Positions 1 to 5,796 of a stretch of 11,964 nucleotides of DNA are shown piece by piece. The number at the start of each line of letters is the position of its first letter. Positions within the stretch are counted from its first letter, which is position 1. The stretch is from JAJISK01 sp046759865. GTDB lineage: Archaea; Thermoplasmatota; Thermoplasmata; RBG-16-68-12; JAJISG01. The notes beneath the pieces were generated by a model that saw only the letters and a program-made list of their open reading frames with translations, made no database searches and was not told the DNA's origin. Position numbers and translations under genes: made by a program. The DNA lies in contig JBHIDB010000032.1 of the NCBI GenBank assembly GCA_046759865.1, forward strand, positions 1-11,964, written 5' to 3'.

Positions 1-45
1 TCCGCGGAGACGCACCAGTGGCTGATGGGCATCGCGTACAGCTGA
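1..45 (+). CDS. 3' end of a gene entering from the left (partial)
   Basis: Reading from base 1, one frame gives fourteen codons ending in WLMGIAYS and then a TGA stop at 43-45. The next recognised gene on this strand starts about 120 bases later, so a gene tail is plausible here. The fragment is too short to assign a family. It could also be chance, because any short open stretch at a window edge looks like this. Confidence 0.35.
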   Translation, partial: SAETHQWLMGIAYS

Positions 46-164
46 ACGGAAGGCGTCATGGTACCAGGGAGGCGCGAATCCCTAAAGAGTTGTACCAGTG
101 GCGGGGCAGCACTTTCGGCGCCCTCACCGAAACAGGGAAGAGGAGTCCCTGAGTCTCGGGGCGC

Positions 165-608
165 ATGGGAGTGCAACCACAGCCCGAAGGCTACCACACG
201 GTGATGCCCTACCTGGTCGTTCCGGGAGCGAAGGAGCTGATTGGCTTCCTGGAGCACACCTTCGGCGGGGAGGTCACCGAGCGCTTTGACGAGCCGGATG
301 GGCGCGTCTCTCACGCTGAGGTTCGGATTGGTGACTCCATCGTGATGATGGGCGAGCCTACCGAGCGGACGGAGACGCAGCCGGCCCACTTGTACGTCTA
401 CGTGAACAACACGGACGACACCTACGATCGCGCCCTCAAGGCGGGGGCCGTATCGCTGATGGAGCCGAAGGATCAGTTCTACGGGGACCGGAACGCGGGG
501 GTGAAGGACGCCTTTGGGAACGTCTGGTGGATTGCCACGCACGTGGAGGACGTCCCTCCCGAGGAGATGCGGAGGCGAGCCGAGGCCGAGCCCGCCCGAG
601 AAGAGTAG
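165..608 (+). CDS. VOC superfamily protein, PhnB/glyoxalase-like
   Basis: A 147-residue protein of the vicinal oxygen chelate fold, the superfamily of glyoxalase I, bleomycin-resistance proteins and dioxygenases. It shows the PhnB-like pattern: an N-terminal beta-strand with YHTVMPYLVV (10-19), HAEVRIGDS (50-58) followed by MMGEP, and the closing block QFYGDRNAGVKDAFGN (104-119), then WWIATHVEDV (121-130). The closing block is the most diagnostic part and is typical of the YdcE/PhnB subgroup, for which no single substrate can be predicted. The C-terminal tail (from about 131) is charged and probably extends beyond the fold. ATG 165 is the first reasonable start; a GAGGAG lies more than 15 bases upstream, too far to be an ideal ribosome site. 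It converges with the SnoaL-like gene, with a hairpin between them. Confidence 0.85.
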   Translation: MGVQPQPEGYHTVMPYLVVPGAKELIGFLEHTFGGEVTERFDEPDGRVSHAEVRIGDSIVMMGEPTERTETQPAHLYVYVNNTDDTYDRALKAGAVSLMEPKDQFYGDRNAGVKDAFGNVWWIATHVEDVPPEEMRRRAEAEPAREE

Positions 609-692
609 ACCGCCCATGAGCGTCGATGAGAACCGCACAGCCGGGCTAGGTCACGCCTACGAGCTGGCATCCCCGAGCCTAAGCTAAGGCGA

Positions 693-711
693 GCAAGCCG
701 GACCCGCTTGC
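693..711. terminator. Hairpin between convergent genes
   Basis: GCAAGC (693-698) and GCTTGC (706-711) form a perfect six-pair stem with a seven-base loop, CGGACCC. It sits in the 119-base gap between two gene ends that face each other, so it could act as a terminator for both. No T-run follows on either side, so the role is inferred from position. Confidence 0.4.
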
Positions 712-727
712 CTATTAGGGGCTTCCT

Positions 728-1156
728 TCAGGGGGACTCCGTGAGACCCAGCTGGGCCATGAAGCTCTGCTGGTCGAAGTACTCGTGGATCTCGGCCACC
801 TGACCCCCTTCGACGCGATAGACGGTGGCGCTGGGCATCGTGACCCGCTTGTCTGTCGGGGGAATCTCCCCCTTGGGCCCGGGCAGGGGGCCCGTGTGCG
901 TTCCTGTGACGGAGTACTCGCCGACCACCCAATCGCCGGAGGCGAAGAGGCGTAACTGCTTCACGTCCAGATCCGGGAACCCCTCCGTGAACGCCTTGTA
1001 CCACCCCTGGACCTTCGCCCGTCCTTGGGTTGGCTCCGGACTGTCGGGCGAGTGCAACACCACGTTCTCTGCGTGCAGGTTCTGCCATGCCTCCCAGTCC
1101 CGCGCGTTCATCGCGTTTTCTATCCCTTCGATAACCTTCAGGCTGTCTTCTCCCAC
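728..1156 (-). CDS. SnoaL-like / ester cyclase family protein (NTF2-like fold)
   Basis: A 142-residue cytosolic protein of the SnoaL-like polyketide cyclase group within the NTF2 fold. The family pattern is clear: an N-terminal helix leading to NARDWEAW (17-24), a strand block NVVLHSPDSPEP (31-42), GRAKVQGWYKAFTEGFPDL (45-63), and a C-terminal barrel strand with VAEIHEYFDQQSFMAQLG (120-137). The histidine and aspartates in EIHEYFD (122-128) fall where SnoaL-type proteins place catalytic residues. Many members outside polyketide clusters have no known substrate, and no polyketide genes are nearby here. The start is GTG at 1154-1156, chosen because GGGGAG lies just upstream. An ATG at codon 16 is an alternative but would remove part of the first helix. 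It is divergent from the HAD phosphatase. Confidence 0.85.
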   Translation of the reverse strand: MGEDSLKVIEGIENAMNARDWEAWQNLHAENVVLHSPDSPEPTQGRAKVQGWYKAFTEGFPDLDVKQLRLFASGDWVVGEYSVTGTHTGPLPGPKGEIPPTDKRVTMPSATVYRVEGGQVAEIHEYFDQQSFMAQLGLTESP

Positions 1157-1296
1157 AATCTCCCCACCGCCGGAAAACTAGCGAGGCTTATGAGCCTGTC
1201 GGGTCCACCGCGTAGCCTCTGCCTTCTTCGTTCGGCTTTCCTGTCCCATTGAGGGGGAGAAAGGAATAAGAGGCCGCGCGAGAAAGGGTGAGGACT

Positions 1297-1959
1297 GTGG
1301 CATTGGCGGTTCTGCTGGACCTCGACGGCACCCTCTTCGACAGCTTCGACGCGATTCTTCATGCCATGAACGCGGCCTTGGCGGAGAACGACGAACCGCC
1401 CCTTCGGGACGACGAGCTACGCCCCTTAGTCGGGATGCCCGTCCGGCGTCAGATGGCCCTCCTGCGAGGATGGGAGGGTCCGCCTGTGAAGCGGTTGGCG
1501 CAGCGCTATTACGAATACTTCGACGCGAGGGTAGCGGAGGGCCTTCCTCTCTACCCTGGGGTCCGGGATACCTTGGAGGCCCTGGCAGACCGACCGCTCG
1601 GGACAATTACTACACGCAGGACGTTGATGGCCCGCCGCATGCTCCGGGGAGCGGGTCTAGCTGGCTTCTTCCAGGCCATCGTCGGGGGGGACGCAGTGCC
1701 GCGTCCGAAACCCGCGCCGGACCTCATTCACCACGCGGCCGGGGCGATCGGGCGGACGGCCGCGGAGTCTGTCGCCGTGGGGGATTCCCCGGTCGACCTC
1801 CAAGCGGGGCGCTTCGCAGGGGCGAGAACCGTGGCGGCGCTCTACGGGTATGGAGACGACGAGGCCCTTCTTGCGGTCGATCCTGACGGGGAAATCACGA
1901 GGTTCCCCGAATTACTTGCGGTCCTCGCGGAAATCGAGGAGATTGGCGCCGAACGCTAG
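1297..1959 (+). CDS. HAD superfamily hydrolase, phosphoglycolate phosphatase-like
   Basis: A 220-residue haloacid-dehalogenase-type phosphatase. Motif I is DLDGTLFDS with the nucleophile D8 and acid/base D10. Motif II is the threonine in GTITTRR (T105). Motif III is the lysine in RPKPAPD (K138). Motif IV is VAVGDSPVDLQAG with D163 and D167 for Mg2+. A helical cap follows motif I (about 15-85), as in Gph/PpaX-type subfamily I enzymes, so a small phosphorylated metabolite is the likely substrate; its identity cannot be read from sequence. GTG 1297 is preferred because GGTGA (1287-1291), a good archaeal Shine-Dalgarno, ends five bases before it. GTG 1288 in the same frame would add three residues. 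The gene ends only 14 bases from the end of the opposing gene. Confidence 0.9.
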   Translation: MALAVLLDLDGTLFDSFDAILHAMNAALAENDEPPLRDDELRPLVGMPVRRQMALLRGWEGPPVKRLAQRYYEYFDARVAEGLPLYPGVRDTLEALADRPLGTITTRRTLMARRMLRGAGLAGFFQAIVGGDAVPRPKPAPDLIHHAAGAIGRTAAESVAVGDSPVDLQAGRFAGARTVAALYGYGDDEALLAVDPDGEITRFPELLAVLAEIEEIGAER

Positions 1960-1973
1960 AGGAGGGTCCCGGC

Positions 1974-2393
1974 TCACAACGCCCGCATGCGGTTGTTGCG
2001 GAAGTTGTGTTCGAGCTCCGCCCGGCCCAAGGCCTCCATCAGCGGGGGCACGTAGTTCGCAAACCGACCTCGGAGGCCCTTCTTGATCCCGTAGTAGCCG
2101 CCGACGGGGTTATCGGGAGAACGAGCCCACCCTTCGACCGTCCCCTCCTTGGGATCCTTCCCCTCGTCCGTACTGCCAAGCTCCATCCAGTCACCATGCT
2201 CTTTGAGCATGGCCTCCAGATCGTCCAGGGCCCGGAGCTGGTAGCCGAGCTTCGTCTTGCCGACAATGCAGACCAGGGTCGGCGGGTCGGCGGATTCATC
2301 GCGATACATCTGGTATTCCGACTTCCCTGGCGGTGTTTTCAGGACCCACGGGTCCTCCTCGGTACCCTGGCCTTTGACGTCCATCTCTCCCAT
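1974..2393 (-). CDS. Conserved hypothetical protein, small (139 aa)
   Basis: I recognise the pattern of this protein as a conserved family of unknown function that I associate mainly with soil actinobacteria, but I cannot confirm a family number. Landmarks are DPWVLKTPPGKSEYQMYRD (14-32), LVCIVGKTKLGYQLRALDDL (40-59), LKEHGDWMELGSTDE (63-77), a KEGTVEGW block (about 82-89), DNPVGGYYGIKKGLRGRFANY (about 94-114) and a C-terminal LEHNFRNNRMRAL. There is no signal peptide or membrane helix. The invariant-looking Trp, His and Asn residues suggest a structured domain, but no catalytic motif is obvious. The ATG start at 2391-2393 is well supported by AGGAGGAGA about seven bases upstream, and a TATA-like TAAGTATGG lies further upstream. 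If the actinobacterial similarity holds, horizontal transfer between domains is possible. Confidence 0.8.
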   Translation of the reverse strand: MGEMDVKGQGTEEDPWVLKTPPGKSEYQMYRDESADPPTLVCIVGKTKLGYQLRALDDLEAMLKEHGDWMELGSTDEGKDPKEGTVEGWARSPDNPVGGYYGIKKGLRGRFANYVPPLMEALGRAELEHNFRNNRMRAL

Positions 2394-2553
2394 TCTCTGT
2401 CTCCTCCTGGTGTTGGGATGAGCCTGAAAACCTGGCCATACTTACTCCTGTCGATTTAGATCGAGGGGGGAGCGTGATACCGAGAACCCAACCCCATGCA
2501 TTCGTCCCCCTCCCCCTGACGTTTTAACGTAGGCATCTATCTGTTCGAGCACG
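2394..2553. promoter_or_regulatory. Divergent promoter region with a small inverted repeat
   Basis: 160 bases separate two divergent genes. Toward the minus-strand gene there is a TATA-like element (reads TAAGTATGG on the minus strand, near 2436-2444) followed by a strong Shine-Dalgarno. Toward the methyltransferase there is TTTTAACG (2522-2529), about 28 bases before its ATG, consistent with a leaderless transcript. Between them TCGAT-TTAG-ATCGA (2451-2464) is a perfect five-base inverted repeat that could be an operator. All roles are inferred from spacing. Confidence 0.4.
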
Positions 2554-3450
2554 ATGTCCACCGCGGGGATGGAAAAGACCCTCTCGCTTCAGGTCGGTCA
2601 CGAGCGAACCTGTGATTGCCGGGATTCGCACATGAACTGCCTGACCGCCAAGGAGTGGACCAAGGCGCAGCTCGGAGTCTGGCAATTCTACTACGAGGGC
2701 AGGGACATTCGGGACAAGAAGAAGCATCCCGCAGTCTGGCCGGTGGCGCTTCCGAAGCGGCTCATCGAACTGTTCACGCACCAAGGCGAGCTCGTCCTAG
2801 ACCCCTTTGTCGGAACCGGCACGGCGCTCGTGGCCGCGCGGGACCTCCGGCGAAACGCCGTGGGCTTCGACCTGCAGGAGGAGTACGTCCGGATCGCCCG
2901 ATCGCGCCTCGCTCAGTCCACCCTGTCGATGGGAGAGGAGGAGTCCACCCATGTCGTCCTCCAGGAGGACGCGAGGAACATTCCGGGTTACCTGGAGGAG
3001 GAGACTGTCGCCTTGTGCCTCACATCTCCTCCCTACTCCAACCTGCTGAACCGGAGGCGGCTCAACAAGAGCCGGAGGGGAGACCTGCGGGAGAATGAGC
3101 AGTACCTCGAGGTGGAGCAGTACAGCCAGGACGAGCGCGACCTCGGCACCCTCGACCTGGCCGAGTACAAGACGGCGTTGGAGGAGATTTACGGCGGGAT
3201 CCTCCCGCTGATGAAACCGAAGGGGCACGTCGTGATCAACGTCGCCGACTTCTGGTGGGAGAACAAGCGAATGGTGGCACACACTCAGGTGATCGAGGCG
3301 CTGGAGAACGCCGGCCTCGAGCTCCGGAACATCATCATCTGGGACCGGACGAACATCGTCAACCGGATCGGGATCATCGGGTGGCCCAGCAACTACATCA
3401 CACTGGGAACGACCTTCGAATACCTCCTCCACTTCTGGCGCGCTGATTGA
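2554..3450 (+). CDS. Site-specific DNA methyltransferase (amino-methylating, N4-C or N6-A)
   Basis: A 298-residue S-adenosylmethionine-dependent DNA methyltransferase. Residues 58-95 contain the motif X/I block: HPAVWPVALPKRLIELFTH (58-76), then VLDPFVGTGTALVAA (81-95), where FVGTGT binds SAM. An acidic residue follows in GFDLQEEYV (104-112). The catalytic motif IV is TSPPY (157-161). SPPY is more usual in N4-cytosine enzymes than the adenine DPPY/NPPY, but does not settle the base. Motif I lies before motif IV, the reverse of the beta-class order. The variable insert after TSPPY (about 162-205) could hold target recognition. A cysteine-rich N-terminus, CDCRDSHMNC (20-29), is notable. No restriction endonuclease gene is beside it, so it reads as a solitary methylase. 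ATG 2554 has no Shine-Dalgarno; ATG 2569 is an in-frame alternative. Confidence 0.9.
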   Translation: MSTAGMEKTLSLQVGHERTCDCRDSHMNCLTAKEWTKAQLGVWQFYYEGRDIRDKKKHPAVWPVALPKRLIELFTHQGELVLDPFVGTGTALVAARDLRRNAVGFDLQEEYVRIARSRLAQSTLSMGEEESTHVVLQEDARNIPGYLEEETVALCLTSPPYSNLLNRRRLNKSRRGDLRENEQYLEVEQYSQDERDLGTLDLAEYKTALEEIYGGILPLMKPKGHVVINVADFWWENKRMVAHTQVIEALENAGLELRNIIIWDRTNIVNRIGIIGWPSNYITLGTTFEYLLHFWRAD

Positions 3451-3660
3451 GGAGAGGGATGGCCGGCCAGCTCGGCTTCACTCGTTGAGCGGGAGTGGGT
3501 TTCGAGCCCCCGATCGCCGAGAGCAAGGCCACCCCCATTCGCGACTCGGGTGTGTCGCGCTTCCTCCACCAGGTTGCAGCCATTCGGGCTTCAATCTCCG
3601 CGCGGTCAAGTGCGCAGGGGCACCGTCAGGTTTCCCCTAGGGGACCCATTCCCGAGGACC
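3451..3660. other. Convergent intergenic region, no gene seen
   Basis: 210 bases lie between the ends of two facing genes. The only structures noted are GGG-TTTCGAG-CCC (3497-3509), a short hairpin resembling a tRNA T-arm, and a 12-base perfect palindrome at 3633-3644. Open frames crossing this stretch have no recognisable protein features. Confidence 0.5.
3633..3644. repeat. Perfect 12-base palindrome
   Basis: TCCCCTAGGGGA is its own reverse complement. It lies 17 bases beyond the stop codon of the minus-strand regulator-alkyltransferase gene, where a terminator or protein-binding site could sit. With no loop it would form only a short hairpin, so a protein site is as likely as a terminator. 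Confidence 0.35.
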
Positions 3661-4923
3661 TCACGACACCAGAGATGACACGTCAGCCCCTTCACGTTCC
3701 AGGAGCGCACGCTTCGTCGGGGCGCCAGAGCCTCCACCGTACCCTCCGAGGCCCCCCGTGGCCGGTACCACCCGGTGGCAAGGTATGATGACCGGGACCG
3801 GGTTCCGCCGACAGGCATTGCCGACGGCCCGGGCTGCCTTGGGATGACCAAGGCGCCGGGCGATCTCGCTGTAGGTCATGGTCACACCCGGACGCAGCGT
3901 ACGGAGGAACGCAAGGACCTCCCGATCGAAGGGGCCAACCTGCAGGTCCACGGGAATGTCGTTCAGGTCCCCTTCCCCCGTTCGGATGTGCTCGAGAATC
4001 CGAGTTAGATAGGGGTGGGAGTCCTCCCCCTCCTCGCCGCGTTCGGAGGCAAGCCGGACCCGACGCACCCGCCCCCCGAAGAGTTCGAGCTGCACGTACA
4101 ACCCGAGTTCCTGGCTGAAGCGCGAGTAAAGCGCGAGGGCTTCCCCTGCGGGGCCCGGGGACGCGTCGTCCGACTCACTCGCTCGGATTCGTATCAAAGG
4201 GAGCATCGCGCGGACGAGGTGCCGTTCGGCTCGGTGCAGGTGCTCCTGGAAGGTGCTCCGAGTGATGTTGAGGGCGGGGCTGACCTCGTCCATCGTCACC
4301 CGCCGAGGAAGTTCGTAGTAGCCCGCGTCGAAGGCCGCCTGGAGGGCGCGTGCCTGCTTCTTCGTGAGGTTCGGGAGGAAGAGTGGGGAGCCGAGGGCCT
4401 CGCGGACCGCGGATCCATTCGTCACCGCCCGCTTTGAAAGGAGCCGGGCGTCCGGGAAGAGGGCTTGCACCTCCTGCAGGTTTGCGGCCTCGCCCACGAG
4501 GACGGTCACGCGAGCTTCTCCCTTCGCCCATCGGATGGGCGGAAAGACGTGGGCGGCCCGCTCGGCGAGCAGACGGATGACCTCCTCCTCCGTCTCGCCT
4601 CCCTCCAAGACGAAGGTCACTTGACCCGGGGCAAGGACGGTAGAAAGGCGGGAGCCCAGGTTCCCGAGGGCGCCCTGCGCTTCGTTGAGGTCCTCCTCCG
4701 TCCCGAAGGCCTGAAGGACCAGGTGGGGGCCGAGGAGATAGGCGTCGACTACGAGATTCTGACATCGGGCCGTGAGGGTCTGGAGGAGGCCGGGTGATCG
4801 TGTGAGAAGCACGACCTTGAAGGCGAGCGAGGCTCCTCCGGCATCCGGGACAGGTTGAGGAGCCACCGGGGTGGAGGCCTCATCCTCCGCCGTCGATGGG
4901 CGTTCGGCGCGTTCCATGGCCAT
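3661..4923 (-). CDS. HTH_10 (Bat-type) regulator fused to O6-alkylguanine-DNA alkyltransferase
   Basis: A 420-residue two-part protein. Residues 33-180 form an alpha/beta domain like the N-terminal part of archaeal bacterio-opsin-activator-type regulators. Residues 184-240 are an HTH_10 DNA-binding domain: LTKKQARALQAAFDAGYYELPRR, then a turn and NITRSTFQEHLHRAERHLV. Residues 263-413 are a full MGMT domain that repairs O6-methylguanine by moving the alkyl group to a cysteine. MTYSEIARRLG (349-359) and ARAVGNACRRNP (364-375) carry the DNA-binding helix with its arginine and asparagine hinge. PCHRVV (381-386) holds the acceptor Cys382, and LLERE (407-411) lies near the usual conserved glutamate. 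Ordinary archaeal MGMT proteins are about 150-180 residues, so the first 260 residues are extra. By analogy with Ada, the protein may report alkylation damage to its own promoter; this is inference. M3 (ATG at 4915-4917) fits the promoter spacing better than M1. Confidence 0.93.
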   Translation of the reverse strand: MAMERAERPSTAEDEASTPVAPQPVPDAGGASLAFKVVLLTRSPGLLQTLTARCQNLVVDAYLLGPHLVLQAFGTEEDLNEAQGALGNLGSRLSTVLAPGQVTFVLEGGETEEEVIRLLAERAAHVFPPIRWAKGEARVTVLVGEAANLQEVQALFPDARLLSKRAVTNGSAVREALGSPLFLPNLTKKQARALQAAFDAGYYELPRRVTMDEVSPALNITRSTFQEHLHRAERHLVRAMLPLIRIRASESDDASPGPAGEALALYSRFSQELGLYVQLELFGGRVRRVRLASERGEEGEDSHPYLTRILEHIRTGEGDLNDIPVDLQVGPFDREVLAFLRTLRPGVTMTYSEIARRLGHPKAARAVGNACRRNPVPVIIPCHRVVPATGGLGGYGGGSGAPTKRALLEREGADVSSLVS

Positions 4924-4937
4924 GCCATGTGCCCACT

Positions 4938-4947
4938 GATAAAGACC
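4938..4947 (-). promoter_or_regulatory. TATA-like element for the regulator-alkyltransferase gene
   Basis: On the minus strand this reads GGTCTTTATC. The TTTATC core centres about 24 bases before ATG 4917 (M3), the usual archaeal TATA distance for a leaderless transcript. It would be only about 18 bases before ATG 4923. The same element appears in mirror orientation at the divergent gene. Confidence 0.5.
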
Positions 4948-5003
4948 ATTGCCCCAGCGATAGCCGGTGTATGGTCAGTATGCCGGATCCCTCACGGTGA
5001 GAA

Positions 5004-5012
5004 GGTCTTATC
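5004..5012 (+). promoter_or_regulatory. TATA-like element for the thioredoxin-like gene, with adjacent inverted repeat
   Basis: GGTCTTATC lies with its core about 25 bases before ATG 5035, fitting a leaderless archaeal promoter. Just upstream, CTCAC-G-GTGAG (4991-5001) is an inverted repeat abutting the element, a reasonable operator position. The match to the mirror element at 4938-4947 differs by one T. Confidence 0.5.
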
Positions 5013-5034
5013 CGGCCCCGACAATAGGTCCACC

Positions 5035-5340
5035 ATGGGGCGGGGCCACACCATCGAGATCTTCTCTGCGGGTTGTCCCCTGTGCACGTACGTCAGCGAC
5101 GTCATTGAGGTGGGCAAGTGCAAGGGCTGCACGCAGGTCGTCCTCGATGTTAACCAGCCGAAGGAGGAGACGCGGGTGAAGATGCGTGAATATGGAGTGA
5201 CCGCGGTCCCCACGATTATCATAGACGGCGAGGTCAAGATCACGGGGGTTCCGCCGTTTCCATGGGTGTGCGATGACGATCTCTACCGGCGGCTGAGGAA
5301 GGAGTACCCCCTGCCGGGCACCAAAAGGTCCCCAAACTAG
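5035..5340 (+). CDS. Small thioredoxin/glutaredoxin-like protein with CPLC motif
   Basis: A 101-residue thioredoxin-fold protein. The first strand HTIEIFSAG leads into CPLC, the CxxC redox site at the start of the first helix. After GVTAVPTIIIDGEV comes the cis-proline region (AVPT) typical of the fold. A second CxxC, CKGC, lies about 15 residues after the first, which is unusual and could bind metal or form an extra disulfide. It has no signal peptide, so it should act in the cytosol. The open frame extends upstream, but ATG 5035 is chosen because similarity starts here, the upstream stretch overlaps the opposing gene, and a TATA-like box sits at the right distance. It is divergent from the alkyltransferase-regulator fusion and may be one of its targets. 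Confidence 0.85.
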   Translation: MGRGHTIEIFSAGCPLCTYVSDVIEVGKCKGCTQVVLDVNQPKEETRVKMREYGVTAVPTIIIDGEVKITGVPPFPWVCDDDLYRRLRKEYPLPGTKRSPN

Positions 5341-5357
5341 CCGAGGCACTGTGTGCA

Positions 5358-5373
5358 CATCGCCAAGGCGATG
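5358..5373 (+). terminator. Hairpin after the thioredoxin-like gene
   Basis: CATCGCC-AA-GGCGATG is a perfect seven-base inverted repeat 17 bases after the stop codon. No T-run follows, so terminator function is inferred from its place. A palindrome TGTGCACA overlaps its left edge. Confidence 0.4.
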
Positions 5374-5406
5374 ACTGTAGGTAGCGGAGGCGGTCGGGTC
5401 ACCGCT

Positions 5407-5438
5407 GCCCAGTGGGCCCTCGTAAGGTGAAACTGGGC
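5407..5438. repeat. Inverted repeat in a convergent gap
   Basis: GCCCAGT (5407-5413) and ACTGGGC (5432-5438) are perfect seven-base arms with an 18-base loop, midway between two opposing gene ends. It may be a further transcription-stop structure; nothing else is seen in the 160-base gap. Confidence 0.35.
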
Positions 5439-5479
5439 TAACGATTGGCGACCCCGCGCGCGTGTTTCCTCGAGGGCGG

Positions 5480-5493
5480 AGGGCCGTGGCCCT
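5480..5493 (-). terminator. Hairpin after the DUF2795-like gene
   Basis: AGGGCC-GT-GGCCCT is a perfect six-base inverted repeat seven bases beyond the stop codon of the minus-strand gene. It is a likely GC-rich stop signal, again without a T-run. Confidence 0.4.
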
Positions 5494-5500
5494 GGGATGA

Positions 5501-5695
5501 TCAGAGCTTCTCCATGACCGCCGTGATGACCTCGTCCGCGCCGTTGTAGGTTCTTGCGGGCAGGTTGTTTGCGAACCAGTCTCGGTCGTCATCAGGCAGT
5601 TCCGCCATGTTGCAAGCCTGGATGACCTGCTCCGCATCCGCGGGATATTCGACGTGATTCTTCAGGTGGGTCAAGGACTCTGCAAACGCTCCCAT
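5501..5695 (-). CDS. DUF2795/DUF5789-like small protein (64 aa)
   Basis: A 64-residue cytosolic protein. The pattern VEYPADAEQVIQAC (15-28), then LP (45-46) and RTYNGADEVITAVMEKL (48-64), matches small bacterial and haloarchaeal families (DUF2795, DUF5789) whose hallmark is a YPA motif followed by a helix and a closing Y-x-[SG]-A-D-[ED]-V block. Their function is not established. The frame stays open upstream through the transporter gene, but only the part from ATG 5695 has protein character. The start is supported by TAAATA on the minus strand (5719-5724), centred about 26 bases before the ATG, a textbook leaderless arrangement. The acidic DDDRDW (35-40) between the two blocks is a further feature. 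Confidence 0.75.
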   Translation of the reverse strand: MGAFAESLTHLKNHVEYPADAEQVIQACNMAELPDDDRDWFANNLPARTYNGADEVITAVMEKL

Positions 5696-5718
5696 GAGCG
5701 GGGTTACAATGCCGCTTC

Positions 5719-5724
5719 TATTTA
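5719..5724 (-). promoter_or_regulatory. TATA box of the DUF2795-like gene
   Basis: TAAATA on the minus strand lies in an otherwise GC-rich gap and is centred about 26 bases upstream of ATG 5695. This is the cleanest TATA-to-start spacing in the window and implies transcription starting at or next to the A of the ATG. Confidence 0.6.
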
Positions 5725-5796
5725 GGCTCTCGGACCTGGCGAGGAGGCGCACTAGTACCCGCCAAGTTCCGTCTGCGATTTCCTGGCCTGTTCGGG

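Noticed and set aside
2797..3432. Open frame of 211 codons antisense to the methyltransferase
   Set aside because: The plus-strand frame has all the expected catalytic motifs. The antisense product is Val/Asp/Pro-rich with no domain pattern.
3480..3525. tRNA-like T-arm (GGGTTTCGAGCCC followed by GATCGCCG)
   Set aside because: The loop lacks the proper TTCRA register against a five-pair stem, no complementary 5' acceptor strand is found upstream, and no anticodon or D arm can be drawn.
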